Of a stretch of DNA of 64,000 nucleotides, positions 1 through 9,410 are shown piece after piece. The stretch is from Bin5 sp965208965. GTDB taxonomy: Bacteria > Chloroflexota > Anaerolineae > Caldilineales > Caldilineaceae. Each line of letters starts with the position of its first letter. Position 1 is the first letter of the stretch. The DNA lies in assembly GCA_965208965.1 (NCBI GenBank), contig OZ242384.1, positions 3,162,001 to 3,226,000 on the forward strand, in the 5' to 3' direction. The notes under the pieces were generated by a model. It did no database searches. It had not been told where the DNA came from and saw only the letters and a list, made by a program, of their open reading frames with translations. The position numbers and the translations under genes were made by a program.

Positions 1-323
1 TAGAGGAAACCTACCACGAGTACAATGAAGAAAGGGATCATCGCCAAAAGAGCAAACAGGCGAAGGTCTCTCAGGACGGCCGCCCACGGGTAGAGGAAGA
101 TTACTTCGATGTCGAATATCAAAAAGAGCATTGCAACCAGATAGTATTTGACCGGGAATCTGCGACGGGCGTCGGAAAAGGGGATGATCCCCGATTCGTA
201 TGGCTCTAACTTCTGATTGTTGCGCTCACGTGGACCAAGTAGAGACGGCAGACCTATCGCAATGACGCCGAATCCGGCCGCCAACAGGATCAGTATGAGA
301 AGTGGCAGATAATCGCTTGCCAT
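1..323 (-). CDS. nuoA: NADH-quinone oxidoreductase subunit A (first copy, 3' end outside window)
   Basis: Membrane subunit of complex I that helps join the hydrophilic arm to the membrane arm. The minus-strand reading frame starts at the ATG at 323, after an AAGGAAAA ribosome site, and is open to base 1, giving about 107 residues. It shows the family pattern: an N-terminal membrane helix, the loop with PYESGI, KYYLVAMLFLIFDIE and FLYPWA, then a third helix. The C-terminal few residues are missing. A consensus promoter (393-422) faces it. Other nuo genes, probably nuoB-C-D and the rest, are expected beyond the window edge. It is clearly different in sequence from the second nuoA at 640, so this is an old duplication, not a copy error. 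Confidence 0.9.
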   Translation of the reverse strand, partial: MASDYLPLLILILLAAGFGVIAIGLPSLLGPRERNNQKLEPYESGIIPFSDARRRFPVKYYLVAMLFLIFDIEVIFLYPWAAVLRDLRLFALLAMIPFFIVLVVGFL

Positions 324-392
324 CTCGGTTTTCCTTTTCAGCGCTCCTGACAGGCTTGGGGACTGTTCGTGCAATTTTCCACGAACGCAATT

Positions 393-422
393 ATTCTAGC
401 ACGAACTGAAATCGACTGTCAA
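393..422 (-). promoter_or_regulatory. Sigma-70-type promoter of the minus-strand nuoA
   Basis: Read on the minus strand, TTGACA (417-422) and TAGAAT (393-398) are separated by 18 bases, close to the housekeeping consensus. Transcription would start near 386, leaving a leader of about 63 bases before the ATG at 323. Confidence 0.65.
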
Positions 423-587
423 AGCCGGTTAGCGCCGTTTATCTACAAAAAGAAGCCGAATGGCCGCATCGGTGGGTCATTCCCACAGCCCTGACCCGAT
501 CGTCTGGAATACCTCAGCGACGCATTCACGCACTGCACATTGAACGCGTTTGCGCGGGGTACAGACTTTCGCTTTCAGAAATCGCTA

Positions 588-596
588 TGCTATACT
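588..596 (+). promoter_or_regulatory. Extended -10 promoter of the plus-strand nuo operon
   Basis: TGC-TATACT is an extended -10 motif (TGnTATAAT type) without a good -35 box. Transcription would begin near 603, which supports the nuoA start at 640 and not the upstream ATG at 550. Confidence 0.5.
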
Positions 597-639
597 TTCT
601 CGGGAGTTTGTTAAATTCCACACAAACGGATTCTCGGCA

Positions 640-996
640 ATGCTCAGTCAATATTTCTTCATTCTTATTATGTCCGGTCTGGCGGTCGTGTTGCCTCTGG
701 CCGCCATCGTGATGGGCCATTTCCTTGGCCCCCGCCGGCCTGATGAGATAAAGAACGACATTTACGAGAGCGGAGTCGAAACCATAGGTGAAACATGGGT
801 GCAATTTCGCGCTCAGTACTATCTGATTGGCCTTGTATTTGTCGTGTTCGACGTTGAAGCGTTGTTCCTTTTCCCGATCGCAGTGGCGTATCAGCAGCTG
901 GAAATGTTCGCAGTGCTCGCGACAATCTTTTTTATCCTGTTGCTCGTGATCGGGCTCATGTACGACTGGCGCAAGGGCGCCCTGGAGTGGCAGTAG
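640..996 (+). CDS. nuoA: NADH-quinone oxidoreductase subunit A (second copy)
   Basis: A 118-residue complex I subunit A with three membrane helices. The conserved loop reads YESGVETIGETWVQF, followed by AQYYLIGLVFVVFDVEALFLFP, which contains the characteristic D-x-E between helices 1 and 2. The ATG at 640 is chosen because the promoter sits at 588-596 and the family begins about here; a longer frame from 550 would include the promoter. It is the first gene of a plus-strand run A-H-J-K-x-L-M-N encoding nearly all of the proton-pumping membrane arm. The duplicate nuoA on the opposite strand suggests that two operons, or two versions of the complex, are built here. Confidence 0.9.
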   Translation: MLSQYFFILIMSGLAVVLPLAAIVMGHFLGPRRPDEIKNDIYESGVETIGETWVQFRAQYYLIGLVFVVFDVEALFLFPIAVAYQQLEMFAVLATIFFILLLVIGLMYDWRKGALEWQ

Positions 997-1082
997 GTCT
1001 CGAAGTGATGCTGCGTTAGTCTTTCCAGGACGCGGCCCCGACGGATCTCAACCTCGCAGCTACCTGTTCGGAGGCTAAGGTT

Positions 1083-2324
<1,242 letters not shown>

Positions 2325-2420
2325 GTTTTTTCTGACGGGCCGAAACGAATTTGTGGCTGCGTTGAGTCGGGGCATTGGCAACTGTAGAGTCATCCCCCAC
2401 CAGAAAAGGCAGGAATTCCC

Positions 2421-3023
2421 ATGCAGTTACCGCTGGGCATAGAGGTACCGATACCGACATTTGAACAGTTCGTGTTCATCCAAGTGGCGTTGCTGACGGC
2501 CGTAGCCGGTCTGGCCGTAGTGATGAGCCGCAACCTCTTTCACAGCGCGCTGGCCCTGACGTTGACCTTTTTCGGCGTGGCCGGGGTCTATGTATTTCTC
2601 GAGGCCGAATTCCTGGCGGTCAGCCAGGTTCTGGTGTACGTCGGCGCGATCGCCATGCTGATCGCATTCGCGATTATGCTCACCCGCAGCATGATGTACG
2701 GGCGCACTTCGCCGCTCAACAATCAGTGGGGCAAGTCATCCCTGTTCGCCCTCCTCTTCTTCATTGGGCTGCTGGCCTTTGCGCGCGCAACACCCTGGCC
2801 GGCCGCGGATGAGTTGGTTGTCGCTGACGAAACAGTAGTGAACGCGTTGGGAACTCCACCTCGTCTTTTCGTATGGCCTGCGGATCGAGTTATCCCTGAC
2901 GAGGCGCTGATCAGCGCGCTGGGGAAAGAGTTTGTCACCACCTACGTTATCGCCTTTGAAGTACTGGGACTTCTGCTGCTGTTGGCACTGGTCGGCGCGG
3001 TGATGCTGGCACGCGATAGATAA
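2421..3023 (+). CDS. nuoJ: NADH-quinone oxidoreductase subunit J
   Basis: A 200-residue membrane subunit of the proton-pumping arm. It contains LFHSALALTLTFFGVAGVYVFLEAEFLAVSQVLVYVGAIAML, split here over helices 2 and 3: the conserved FLAVSQVLVYVGAI stretch with the pi-bulge helix of NuoJ. A longer hydrophilic loop at about residues 110-165 precedes the last helix. The start is the ATG after AGGAA. It lies between nuoH and nuoK in the usual order apart from the missing nuoI. Confidence 0.93.
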   Translation: MQLPLGIEVPIPTFEQFVFIQVALLTAVAGLAVVMSRNLFHSALALTLTFFGVAGVYVFLEAEFLAVSQVLVYVGAIAMLIAFAIMLTRSMMYGRTSPLNNQWGKSSLFALLFFIGLLAFARATPWPAADELVVADETVVNALGTPPRLFVWPADRVIPDEALISALGKEFVTTYVIAFEVLGLLLLLALVGAVMLARDR

Positions 3024-3103
3024 TGCTTGCGGCCAGTTGTGAATGGCTATTGTAGATACTGATCATTGGTCTCTAGCCACTGCATTTCTCTGGGGTTGAC
3101 CTT

Positions 3104-3418
3104 ATGGTTCCGCTAAGTTGGTATCTGATGCTCGCCGCCTTCCTGTTCTCGTGCGGCCTGTACGGCGCGCTTGCGCGGCGCAATGCCATCGCAATGCTCA
3201 TGGGGATCGAGTTGATGCTCAACGCTGCCAACATCAACCTGGTGGCTTTCTGGCGCCATGGCGTCGGCCCGATGGCAGATCTGACCGGCCAAGTTTTTGC
3301 CGTGCTGATCATTGGCCTGGCCGCGGCCGAGGCCGCCGTGGGCCTGGCGCTGATTATCGCTGTCTACCGCGAACGGCGCACTATCGACGTAGATCAGTTG
3401 GACATTCTGGCAGGCTAA
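3104..3418 (+). CDS. nuoK: NADH-quinone oxidoreductase subunit K
   Basis: A 104-residue subunit, the MrpC-like part of the complex I membrane arm, with three helices. Two membrane glutamates typical of NuoK are visible, in MGIELMLNAANINLVAF and in GLAAAEAAVGLALI. Full length for the family (about 100 residues). The first residues MVPLSWYLMLAAFLFSCGL fit the usual N-terminus. An overlapping frame in +1 (3118-3501) is only a shadow. Confidence 0.94.
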   Translation: MVPLSWYLMLAAFLFSCGLYGALARRNAIAMLMGIELMLNAANINLVAFWRHGVGPMADLTGQVFAVLIIGLAAAEAAVGLALIIAVYRERRTIDVDQLDILAG

Positions 3419-3482
3419 ACCTTTCACCCCGCTTCACTTTCGTTGCGCTCTACGCGGGGCGGGGAGAGATAATTTCACAATT

Positions 3483-3833
3483 GTGGCCAAGAAGCAGTTG
3501 ACGGGGACACTTGAAGAACAATGTAGTTTTCTCTATCAACTCGCGCAGGAGAAGATGGCGAGCGGCAACTATACCGGCGCGGTGTATGCGCTCAAAGAGA
3601 TCATCAAGTATCAGCCGGATTACGGTGACGCGGCACAACTGCTGGAGAACGCCCGCCAGCACAAGAAAGCGCAAACATTCCGGCTGTTGATCTCCCTCGC
3701 CGGCGCAATTCTCTTTGTTGGCATCGGCTCAACCGCCGGGCTGCATAACGATCTGTGGCTGCTCGTCCTGGGATTTGCCGGCTTGCTCGTGGGATATGTA
3801 GTCGCCAATCTGGTTCGAGGCCAAGCGACCTAA
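3483..3833 (+). CDS. Small TPR-like membrane-anchored protein within the nuo operon
   Basis: A 116-residue protein of unknown function starting at GTG 3483. Residues 10-60 look like one or two tetratricopeptide-type helix pairs (SFLYQLAQEKMASGNYTGA followed by ALKEIIKYQPDYGDAAQLLE). Two hydrophobic helices fill residues 65-112. It is on the same strand as its neighbours, 64 bases after nuoK and 73 before nuoL, so it is probably co-transcribed. It is not a known complex I subunit. A role in assembly or stabilisation of the membrane arm is only a guess from position. Confidence 0.7.
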   Translation: MAKKQLTGTLEEQCSFLYQLAQEKMASGNYTGAVYALKEIIKYQPDYGDAAQLLENARQHKKAQTFRLLISLAGAILFVGIGSTAGLHNDLWLLVLGFAGLLVGYVVANLVRGQAT

Positions 3834-3906
3834 TTTAGGTTTTGCGACTGAATTCTGAACTGACTGCGGATGAACGTCCGGTTTTCATTTTAGATGAGGC
3901 TTTTCT

Positions 3907-6129
3907 ATGGAAGGACTTTTCAGCGTCACCTGGGTTGTGCCGATTCCTCCCTTCCTGGCATTCCTGGCGATCTTGCTTTTTCTCAACAAAAACAAACGCG
4001 GCAGCGCGCTGACCGCAATCGGCTCGGCTCTTATCAGCTGTGTACTGGGCTGGGGAATCGCCTTTGCTTCTTTCTTCCGTGACCATTTCGGCGACCATCC
4101 GGTGGACGAGGCAATATACACGATTCCCACCGGCGCCACTGAGTTTGTCATCGGTTACGCGGTTGACCCGGCCAATGCCTTGATGCTCTTCATGGTGCCT
4201 TTCCTGGTGTTGATGATATTCATCTACTCCAGCGGCTACATGAGTTTCCCCCACCATCTCAAGGCGGAGCAGTACCCGACCGCCTATGCGCAGGGCAAAG
4301 ACCCCCGCTACAGCCGTTTCATGGCCTACATCTGTCTGTTCGCCACAGGCATGCTGGGGTTGGTCGTTGCCAACAATCTGCTCCAGTTCTTTGTGTTCTG
4401 GGAAGTGATGGGGCTGTGCAGCTATCTCTTGATCGGTTTCTGGTACGAGAAGGCTTCGGCGCGGGCAGCGGCGGTGAAGGCGTTCATTACCACCCGCATT
4501 GGTGACGCCCTCCTCATGATCGGCTTGATCCTGCTGTACGTGCGCAGCGAGCCGAGCAGCCTGCGCTTCAGTGAGCTCTTCACCGAAACAAATCTGGATC
4601 AGCTCGCCCATACCCTTGTTGAACTGCCTCTCTTTGATGAAGTCCACTGGATTTCGCTCATCGGTGTGCTCATCTTCTGCGGCGCCATTGGCAAGAGTGC
4701 CCAGTTCCCGCTGCACATCTGGCTTCCCGATGCCATGGAAGGGCCGACACCTGTCAGCGCCATGATCCACGCGGCCACGATGGTTTCAGCCGGTGTCTTC
4801 CTGCTGGTTCGGATGTTCCCGATTTACGAGTTTTCCGGAAAAGTCTCCGGAGAAACGCTGCAGTTCGTAGCCTTCATCGGCGCGTTTACGGCCCTCTTTG
4901 CGGCGACAATCGCCGTTGCCCAGTGGGATATAAAACGGGTGCTGGCCTACTCCACGATCTCCCAGCTTGGATATATGGTAGCCGCCATCGGAATGGGGGC
5001 GTATGTCGCCGCGCTCTTCCACTTGCTCACCCATGCCTTTTTCAAAGCCCTCCTGTTCCTCGGATCAGGCAGCGTGATTCATGGCGTGGAACATGGCTAC
5101 CATCACGCGCATGAGCACGCACACGACGACCATGCCGATAGCCGCGCTGAACAGATCATCCGCCGCGCCGACGGCGTGCTCGATACCGAAGACGCGCAGG
5201 ATATGCGCAACATGGGCGGCTTACTGACGAGGATGCCCCGCACGGGATGGACCTTCATCATTGGCGGGCTGGCCCTCTCCGGCTTCCCCCTGATTACTGC
5301 CGGATTCTGGTCTAAGGATGAGATCCTGGCCTTTGCCTGGGATGGCAACCACCAGTGGGTGTTCTGGACGCTGGCCTTATCCGCCTTCCTGACCGCCTTC
5401 TATACGATGCGGCAGGTCGGGCTGACCTTCCTGGGCCGGGCGCGCACGGAGGGAGCCTCGCACGCGCCGGAGAGCGTCGCCAGCATGACGACGCCGCTGA
5501 TTCTGATCAGCGTCTTCGCCATTGCCGGCGGCTGGTTCGGCATTCCCGAGGCATTCCCGCTTCTGGGCGGCGCCGTTCCCAACTGGATCGGCCACTTCCT
5601 CGAACCTTACATGAAGTACATGCACCTGTACCCGCATCATCCGGACTTCAACTTCGTGCCGCTGGCAGTCTCAATCGTGGTCGCGCTTGGCGGCCTTGGA
5701 GCCGGCTACCTTGTCTATGGACAGGGGTTGAAGGAGGGTCAGACCGATCCCGTCGCGCGGATTCTCGGTCCCATCTGGTGGATGTGGCATCGCAAGTACT
5801 GGATAGACGAACTGTATAACGGCACGATCGTGCTGTTCACGATCTGGTTGAGCCGTTTCCTGGCCCTTTTCGACCGCGAATGGATTATCGACTGGGTAGT
5901 CAACGGGGTTGGACGAATTGCCATTCGGATCGGCGATCTCACCTCTGCCTTTGACAGATTCGTCGTTGACGGCTTCGTTGATGGAGTCGGCTGGATCTCC
6001 GATCAGGCCGGGCATATCGCCCGTCTGTTGCAGGACGGTCGCGTTCAGACTTACCTGCTCTTCGGTATGTTGATCCTGGCCGTGTGGCTATTCTTGAACG
6101 TGCTACCCATGATTCTTACTTTGGTGTAA
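3907..6129 (+). CDS. nuoL: NADH-quinone oxidoreductase subunit L
   Basis: A 740-residue antiporter-like subunit at the distal end of the complex I membrane arm. The core shows FVFWEVMGLCSYLLIGFWY, KSAQFPLHIWLPDAMEGPTPVSA and LAYSTISQLGYM, the signatures of the Mrp-antiporter family. The C-terminal section after about residue 600 would form the long lateral helix and last membrane segment. Unusual: a histidine-rich hydrophilic insertion at about residues 390-412 (HGVEHGYHHAHEHAHDDHAD) followed by about 30 charged residues before DMRNMGGLLTRMP. This loop resembles a metal-binding segment and lengthens the protein compared with the usual 610-660 residues. Confidence 0.95.
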   Translation: MEGLFSVTWVVPIPPFLAFLAILLFLNKNKRGSALTAIGSALISCVLGWGIAFASFFRDHFGDHPVDEAIYTIPTGATEFVIGYAVDPANALMLFMVPFLVLMIFIYSSGYMSFPHHLKAEQYPTAYAQGKDPRYSRFMAYICLFATGMLGLVVANNLLQFFVFWEVMGLCSYLLIGFWYEKASARAAAVKAFITTRIGDALLMIGLILLYVRSEPSSLRFSELFTETNLDQLAHTLVELPLFDEVHWISLIGVLIFCGAIGKSAQFPLHIWLPDAMEGPTPVSAMIHAATMVSAGVFLLVRMFPIYEFSGKVSGETLQFVAFIGAFTALFAATIAVAQWDIKRVLAYSTISQLGYMVAAIGMGAYVAALFHLLTHAFFKALLFLGSGSVIHGVEHGYHHAHEHAHDDHADSRAEQIIRRADGVLDTEDAQDMRNMGGLLTRMPRTGWTFIIGGLALSGFPLITAGFWSKDEILAFAWDGNHQWVFWTLALSAFLTAFYTMRQVGLTFLGRARTEGASHAPESVASMTTPLILISVFAIAGGWFGIPEAFPLLGGAVPNWIGHFLEPYMKYMHLYPHHPDFNFVPLAVSIVVALGGLGAGYLVYGQGLKEGQTDPVARILGPIWWMWHRKYWIDELYNGTIVLFTIWLSRFLALFDREWIIDWVVNGVGRIAIRIGDLTSAFDRFVVDGFVDGVGWISDQAGHIARLLQDGRVQTYLLFGMLILAVWLFLNVLPMILTLV

Positions 6130-6136
6130 GGAACGA

Positions 6137-6153
6137 GGCCGTCTCGAACGGCC
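6137..6153 (+). other. Small hairpin between nuoL and nuoM
   Basis: GGCCGT and ACGGCC (6 base pairs) enclose a 5-base loop just after the nuoL stop. There is no T-run, so it is more likely an mRNA processing or stability element than a terminator. Confidence 0.3.
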
Positions 6154-6208
6154 CCGGACTCAGTGCGCCACTACTGCCTAAACTAGAACTCTGCGTGGAG
6201 ACGGCTTC

Positions 6209-7807
6209 ATGGAATCACCTGATTCAATTGTCCTGACAATACTGCTCTTCTGGCCGCTCGTGTCGGCGCTCCTGGTCATCCTGCTTGGCAGCAGCGACAG
6301 CCTGATAAAAAAGGTCTCGATCTGGGCCAGCTTGCTCCCTCTTGGCCTCAGCGTCTATCTGCTCTTTGCCTATGACTCCGACATGGGGGGAATGCAATTT
6401 GAGCAGTTCGCCAAGTGGATTCCACAGCTTAATGCCGGCTACCATCTCGGCGTCGACGGGCTGAGCATTCCCTTGATCTTCCTGACTACTCTGCTCAGCA
6501 CACTGAGTCTGTACTACAGCGCGGGCGTCATCAACGAGCGCGTCAAGGAATACTTCTTCCTGATGCACCTGCTGGAATTCAGCATGATAGGCGTCTTTCT
6601 GGCCCTGGACTACGTTCTCTTCTACGTTTTTTGGGAAATCAGCCTGGTGCCGATGTACTTTCTCATCGGAATCTGGGGCGGCGAGAATCGCGGATACGCA
6701 GCCACCAAGTTCTTCATCTATACATTGGTTGGCTCGGTGGCGATGCTGCTGGCGATTCTGGGGGTCTACTTTGCAACGGGGACTTTCGACATCGTAGAAG
6801 CAGCTGCGGCCCAGCCCTTCGCCGGCAACCTGACGCTGGCCAGCCTGGCGTTCTGGGGCTTCTTCCTGGGATTCGCTTTCAAAGTACCTAGCTTCCCCTT
6901 CCACACCTGGCTTCCCGACGCCCATACCGAGGCGCCCACGGCCGGCTCGGTAATTCTGGCAGGTGTTCTACTGAAGTTGGGCGCCTACGGTATGTTGCGC
7001 ATTATGTTGCCCAGCTTTCCCGAGGCCTCCGTCTACTGGGCCACCTGGATTGTGGGGCTGGGAGCAATCGCCATCGTCTACGGCGCATTCGTATGCGTGG
7101 CCCAGACCGACCTGAAACGGCTGATTGCATATAGTTCCGTCAGCCACATGGGTTACGTGATGCTGGGAATCGGTGCGGCGGCAGCAGTGATGACGCCCGA
7201 TGCCCTGGCGGGCGCGGTCAACAGATTTGGCCTCACGGTGGAGGCCATTCAGGACAGCGCGGCGATGGCCCTCAACGGCGCTGCCCTGCAAATGTTCAAT
7301 CACGGCATCATCACCGGCGCGCTGTTCTTTCTCGTTGGCATCATCTACGAGCGGGCGCATACGCGCGACCTGGCGAGATTCGGCGGCCTTGCGACCAGGA
7401 CACCCCACTTCTACGGTCTCATGTTGGTTGCGGCCTTCGCCAGCCTGGGGCTTCCGGGCTTGGCCGGCTTCTGGGCGGAGCTGTTCACCTTCCGCGGGGC
7501 TTTTGCCATCATGCCCTACTGGGCTGCCTTTGGCACGATCGGCATCGTCGTCACCGCCGTCTACATTCTCTATCGCATCATCCAGAATGTCTTCCTTGGC
7601 GAGTATGACCCGAGCAAACTCCCTCACTGGACGACAGTGAAAGGTGAACACGCCGATGGCCCAACCGACATGGTCGGTTTTGAGAAAGTGACGATGTGGC
7701 CCCTGATCGTGGCGATGTTCCTGATCGGCATCTACCCGACGCCCTTGGTGAGCTACTTTAACCAGTCTGCGCGGGAGCTTTTGGCCTTTGTGCAGAATCT
7801 CGTCTGA
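6209..7807 (+). CDS. nuoM: NADH-quinone oxidoreductase subunit M
   Basis: A 532-residue antiporter-like membrane subunit, middle of the three large pumping subunits. It carries the conserved YVFWEISLVPMYFLIGIWGG with the membrane glutamate, KVPSFPFHTWLPDAHTEAPT and LIAYSSVSHMGYVMLGI. Some 13-14 hydrophobic segments are visible. The start is the ATG 79 bases after nuoL. Length and order are normal for the family. Confidence 0.95.
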   Translation: MESPDSIVLTILLFWPLVSALLVILLGSSDSLIKKVSIWASLLPLGLSVYLLFAYDSDMGGMQFEQFAKWIPQLNAGYHLGVDGLSIPLIFLTTLLSTLSLYYSAGVINERVKEYFFLMHLLEFSMIGVFLALDYVLFYVFWEISLVPMYFLIGIWGGENRGYAATKFFIYTLVGSVAMLLAILGVYFATGTFDIVEAAAAQPFAGNLTLASLAFWGFFLGFAFKVPSFPFHTWLPDAHTEAPTAGSVILAGVLLKLGAYGMLRIMLPSFPEASVYWATWIVGLGAIAIVYGAFVCVAQTDLKRLIAYSSVSHMGYVMLGIGAAAAVMTPDALAGAVNRFGLTVEAIQDSAAMALNGAALQMFNHGIITGALFFLVGIIYERAHTRDLARFGGLATRTPHFYGLMLVAAFASLGLPGLAGFWAELFTFRGAFAIMPYWAAFGTIGIVVTAVYILYRIIQNVFLGEYDPSKLPHWTTVKGEHADGPTDMVGFEKVTMWPLIVAMFLIGIYPTPLVSYFNQSARELLAFVQNLV

Positions 7808-7826
7808 ACCCTGCAGTGACCTGTTG

Positions 7827-7866
7827 TCTGCTGCTGGCCGCGCCACGATAAACCGGCAGCAGCAGA
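7827..7866 (+). other. Hairpin between nuoM and nuoN
   Basis: TCTGCTGCTG (7827-7836) pairs perfectly with CAGCAGCAGA (7857-7866) around a 20-base loop. No T-run follows, so full termination is unlikely. It may tune the amount of nuoN message. Confidence 0.4.
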
Positions 7867-7900
7867 CCGACTTCCGTCACTGATACATGGAGAACAATCC

Positions 7901-9406
7901 GTGGGCGACTTAGGATATATCGCACCCGAAATCATACTTCTTATCGGCGGCCTCTTTATCTTCTGCCTCGATCTGGCCTACGATCCCGGTGTGGGCAAGA
8001 AATCGGGGCTGAGTTACATGGCGTTGTCAGCCCTCTTCCTGACCGCGGCCCTCGTTGCCGCCGTCCTGCAACTGAACATCTCCGATCCGGAAGCCGGGCC
8101 GAAGATCGCCTACTCGATGATGACGATCGACAACTTCGGCAGCTTCATCAAGGTCACCATCTTTTCCGGCATGATCCTGACGACCATCGCCGGCGGGCGT
8201 TACATGAACCGCCGCTCCGGCAACCAGGGCGAATTCTGGACCTTCTTCCTGATGGTCAGCCTGGCGATGAGCATTGCCGCCAGCGCGAACAACCTGGTGC
8301 TCGTCTACCTCGCCATCGAATTCCTGTCGATTACCAGCTATATGCTCGCCGGATTCCTGCGCGAAAACCGGCGCAGCAACGAGGCTGGTCTGAAATACTT
8401 CCTCTACGGGTCGATCGCCTCAGCGGTTATGCTTTACGGCATCAGCCTGCTCTATGGCGCCACGGGTTCTCTCTACCTTCATGACATCGCCGCCGCATTC
8501 TCCGCATTGATGGGTGAATCCACCGAAGTGACCGGGCTGGCCTTTGCCGCCCTGCCGGCAATGCTTCTGATCCTGGCAGGATTGGGATTCAAGGCAAGCC
8601 TGGCGCCCTTCTACCAGTGGGCGCCGGACACCTACGACGGCTCACCTACGCCGGTCGCCACCTATCTTTCCACCGCCTCCAAGGCCGCGGCCTTCGCAGT
8701 GCTGGCCCGTTTCTTCATCGTGGCCATGGCCTCATTTGAAGTCAACTGGGTGCCGGTCCTGGCTGCGTTCAGCATCATCACCATGACGATGGGCAATCTG
8801 GCCGCGCTGCGGCAGAGCAGCGTCAAACGCATGATCGCCTACAGCTCCGTGGCCCAGGCTGGCTACATTTTGATGGGCTTGGTTGCAGTGACGTCATCCT
8901 CGCCCAGCGCGATGGATGGTCTTAACGGGGTGCTTCTCTATCTCTTCGCCTATCTGTTCACGAACGTCGGCGCATTCCTGGTGGTCATGGCACTGGAAGA
9001 GACGGTCGACAGCACGCATATCAGCGCCTACCGGGGTCTGATCATGCGGTCTCCCTGGCTGGCGGTCATGTTTACCGTCTTTCTGCTCAGTCTTACAGGC
9101 ATTCCCCTCACAGGTGGATTCTTCGGTAAATTCTACGTCTTCGGCGCAGCCATCCAGCGCCAGTACTTCTGGCTGGCCGGCATTGGCATGATAAATGCCG
9201 GTATCGCTGCCTTCTACTATCTGCGCGTGGTGCGAGAGATGTTCTTTACCAGCGAAAGTGAAGGCGGGACGCTGGAAGTGCCAATGGCGTTGCAGACCAG
9301 CCTGCTTATCTGTACAGTCGTTACCATCTGGATCGGTGTCTATCCCAGCGCGGTTCTTGACTGGGTGAGCAACGCCTCGGTCCAGCTTCTCTCCGTTGTC
9401 CCATAA
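7901..9406 (+). CDS. nuoN: NADH-quinone oxidoreductase subunit N
   Basis: A 501-residue antiporter-like membrane subunit and the last gene of this operon. Visible motifs are LVYLAIEFLSITSYMLAGF, FKASLAPFYQWAPDTYDGSPTP with the conserved lysine, and MIAYSSVAQAGYILMGL. It starts at GTG 7901 preceded by GGAGAA. Only four bases separate its stop from the convergent aldo/keto reductase gene, so there is no room for a separate terminator. Confidence 0.95.
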   Translation: MGDLGYIAPEIILLIGGLFIFCLDLAYDPGVGKKSGLSYMALSALFLTAALVAAVLQLNISDPEAGPKIAYSMMTIDNFGSFIKVTIFSGMILTTIAGGRYMNRRSGNQGEFWTFFLMVSLAMSIAASANNLVLVYLAIEFLSITSYMLAGFLRENRRSNEAGLKYFLYGSIASAVMLYGISLLYGATGSLYLHDIAAAFSALMGESTEVTGLAFAALPAMLLILAGLGFKASLAPFYQWAPDTYDGSPTPVATYLSTASKAAAFAVLARFFIVAMASFEVNWVPVLAAFSIITMTMGNLAALRQSSVKRMIAYSSVAQAGYILMGLVAVTSSSPSAMDGLNGVLLYLFAYLFTNVGAFLVVMALEETVDSTHISAYRGLIMRSPWLAVMFTVFLLSLTGIPLTGGFFGKFYVFGAAIQRQYFWLAGIGMINAGIAAFYYLRVVREMFFTSESEGGTLEVPMALQTSLLICTVVTIWIGVYPSAVLDWVSNASVQLLSVVP

Positions 9407-9410
9407 TTTC

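Larger units (their letters stand above)
324..639. other. Divergent intergenic region between the two nuoA genes
   Basis: About 316 bases without a convincing gene. It holds two back-to-back promoters, one leftward (393-422) and one rightward (588-596). Open frames that begin at 526 or 550 lie across these promoters and are not supported as coding. Confidence 0.6.

Noticed and set aside
550..639. N-terminal extension of the plus-strand nuoA frame
   Set aside because: It contains the extended -10 promoter and no family similarity; the normal NuoA start is at 640.
3835..4770. Long minus-strand open frame opposite nuoL
   Set aside because: Antisense shadow of a GC-rich gene; low-complexity Glu/Gln/His composition and no recognisable domain.
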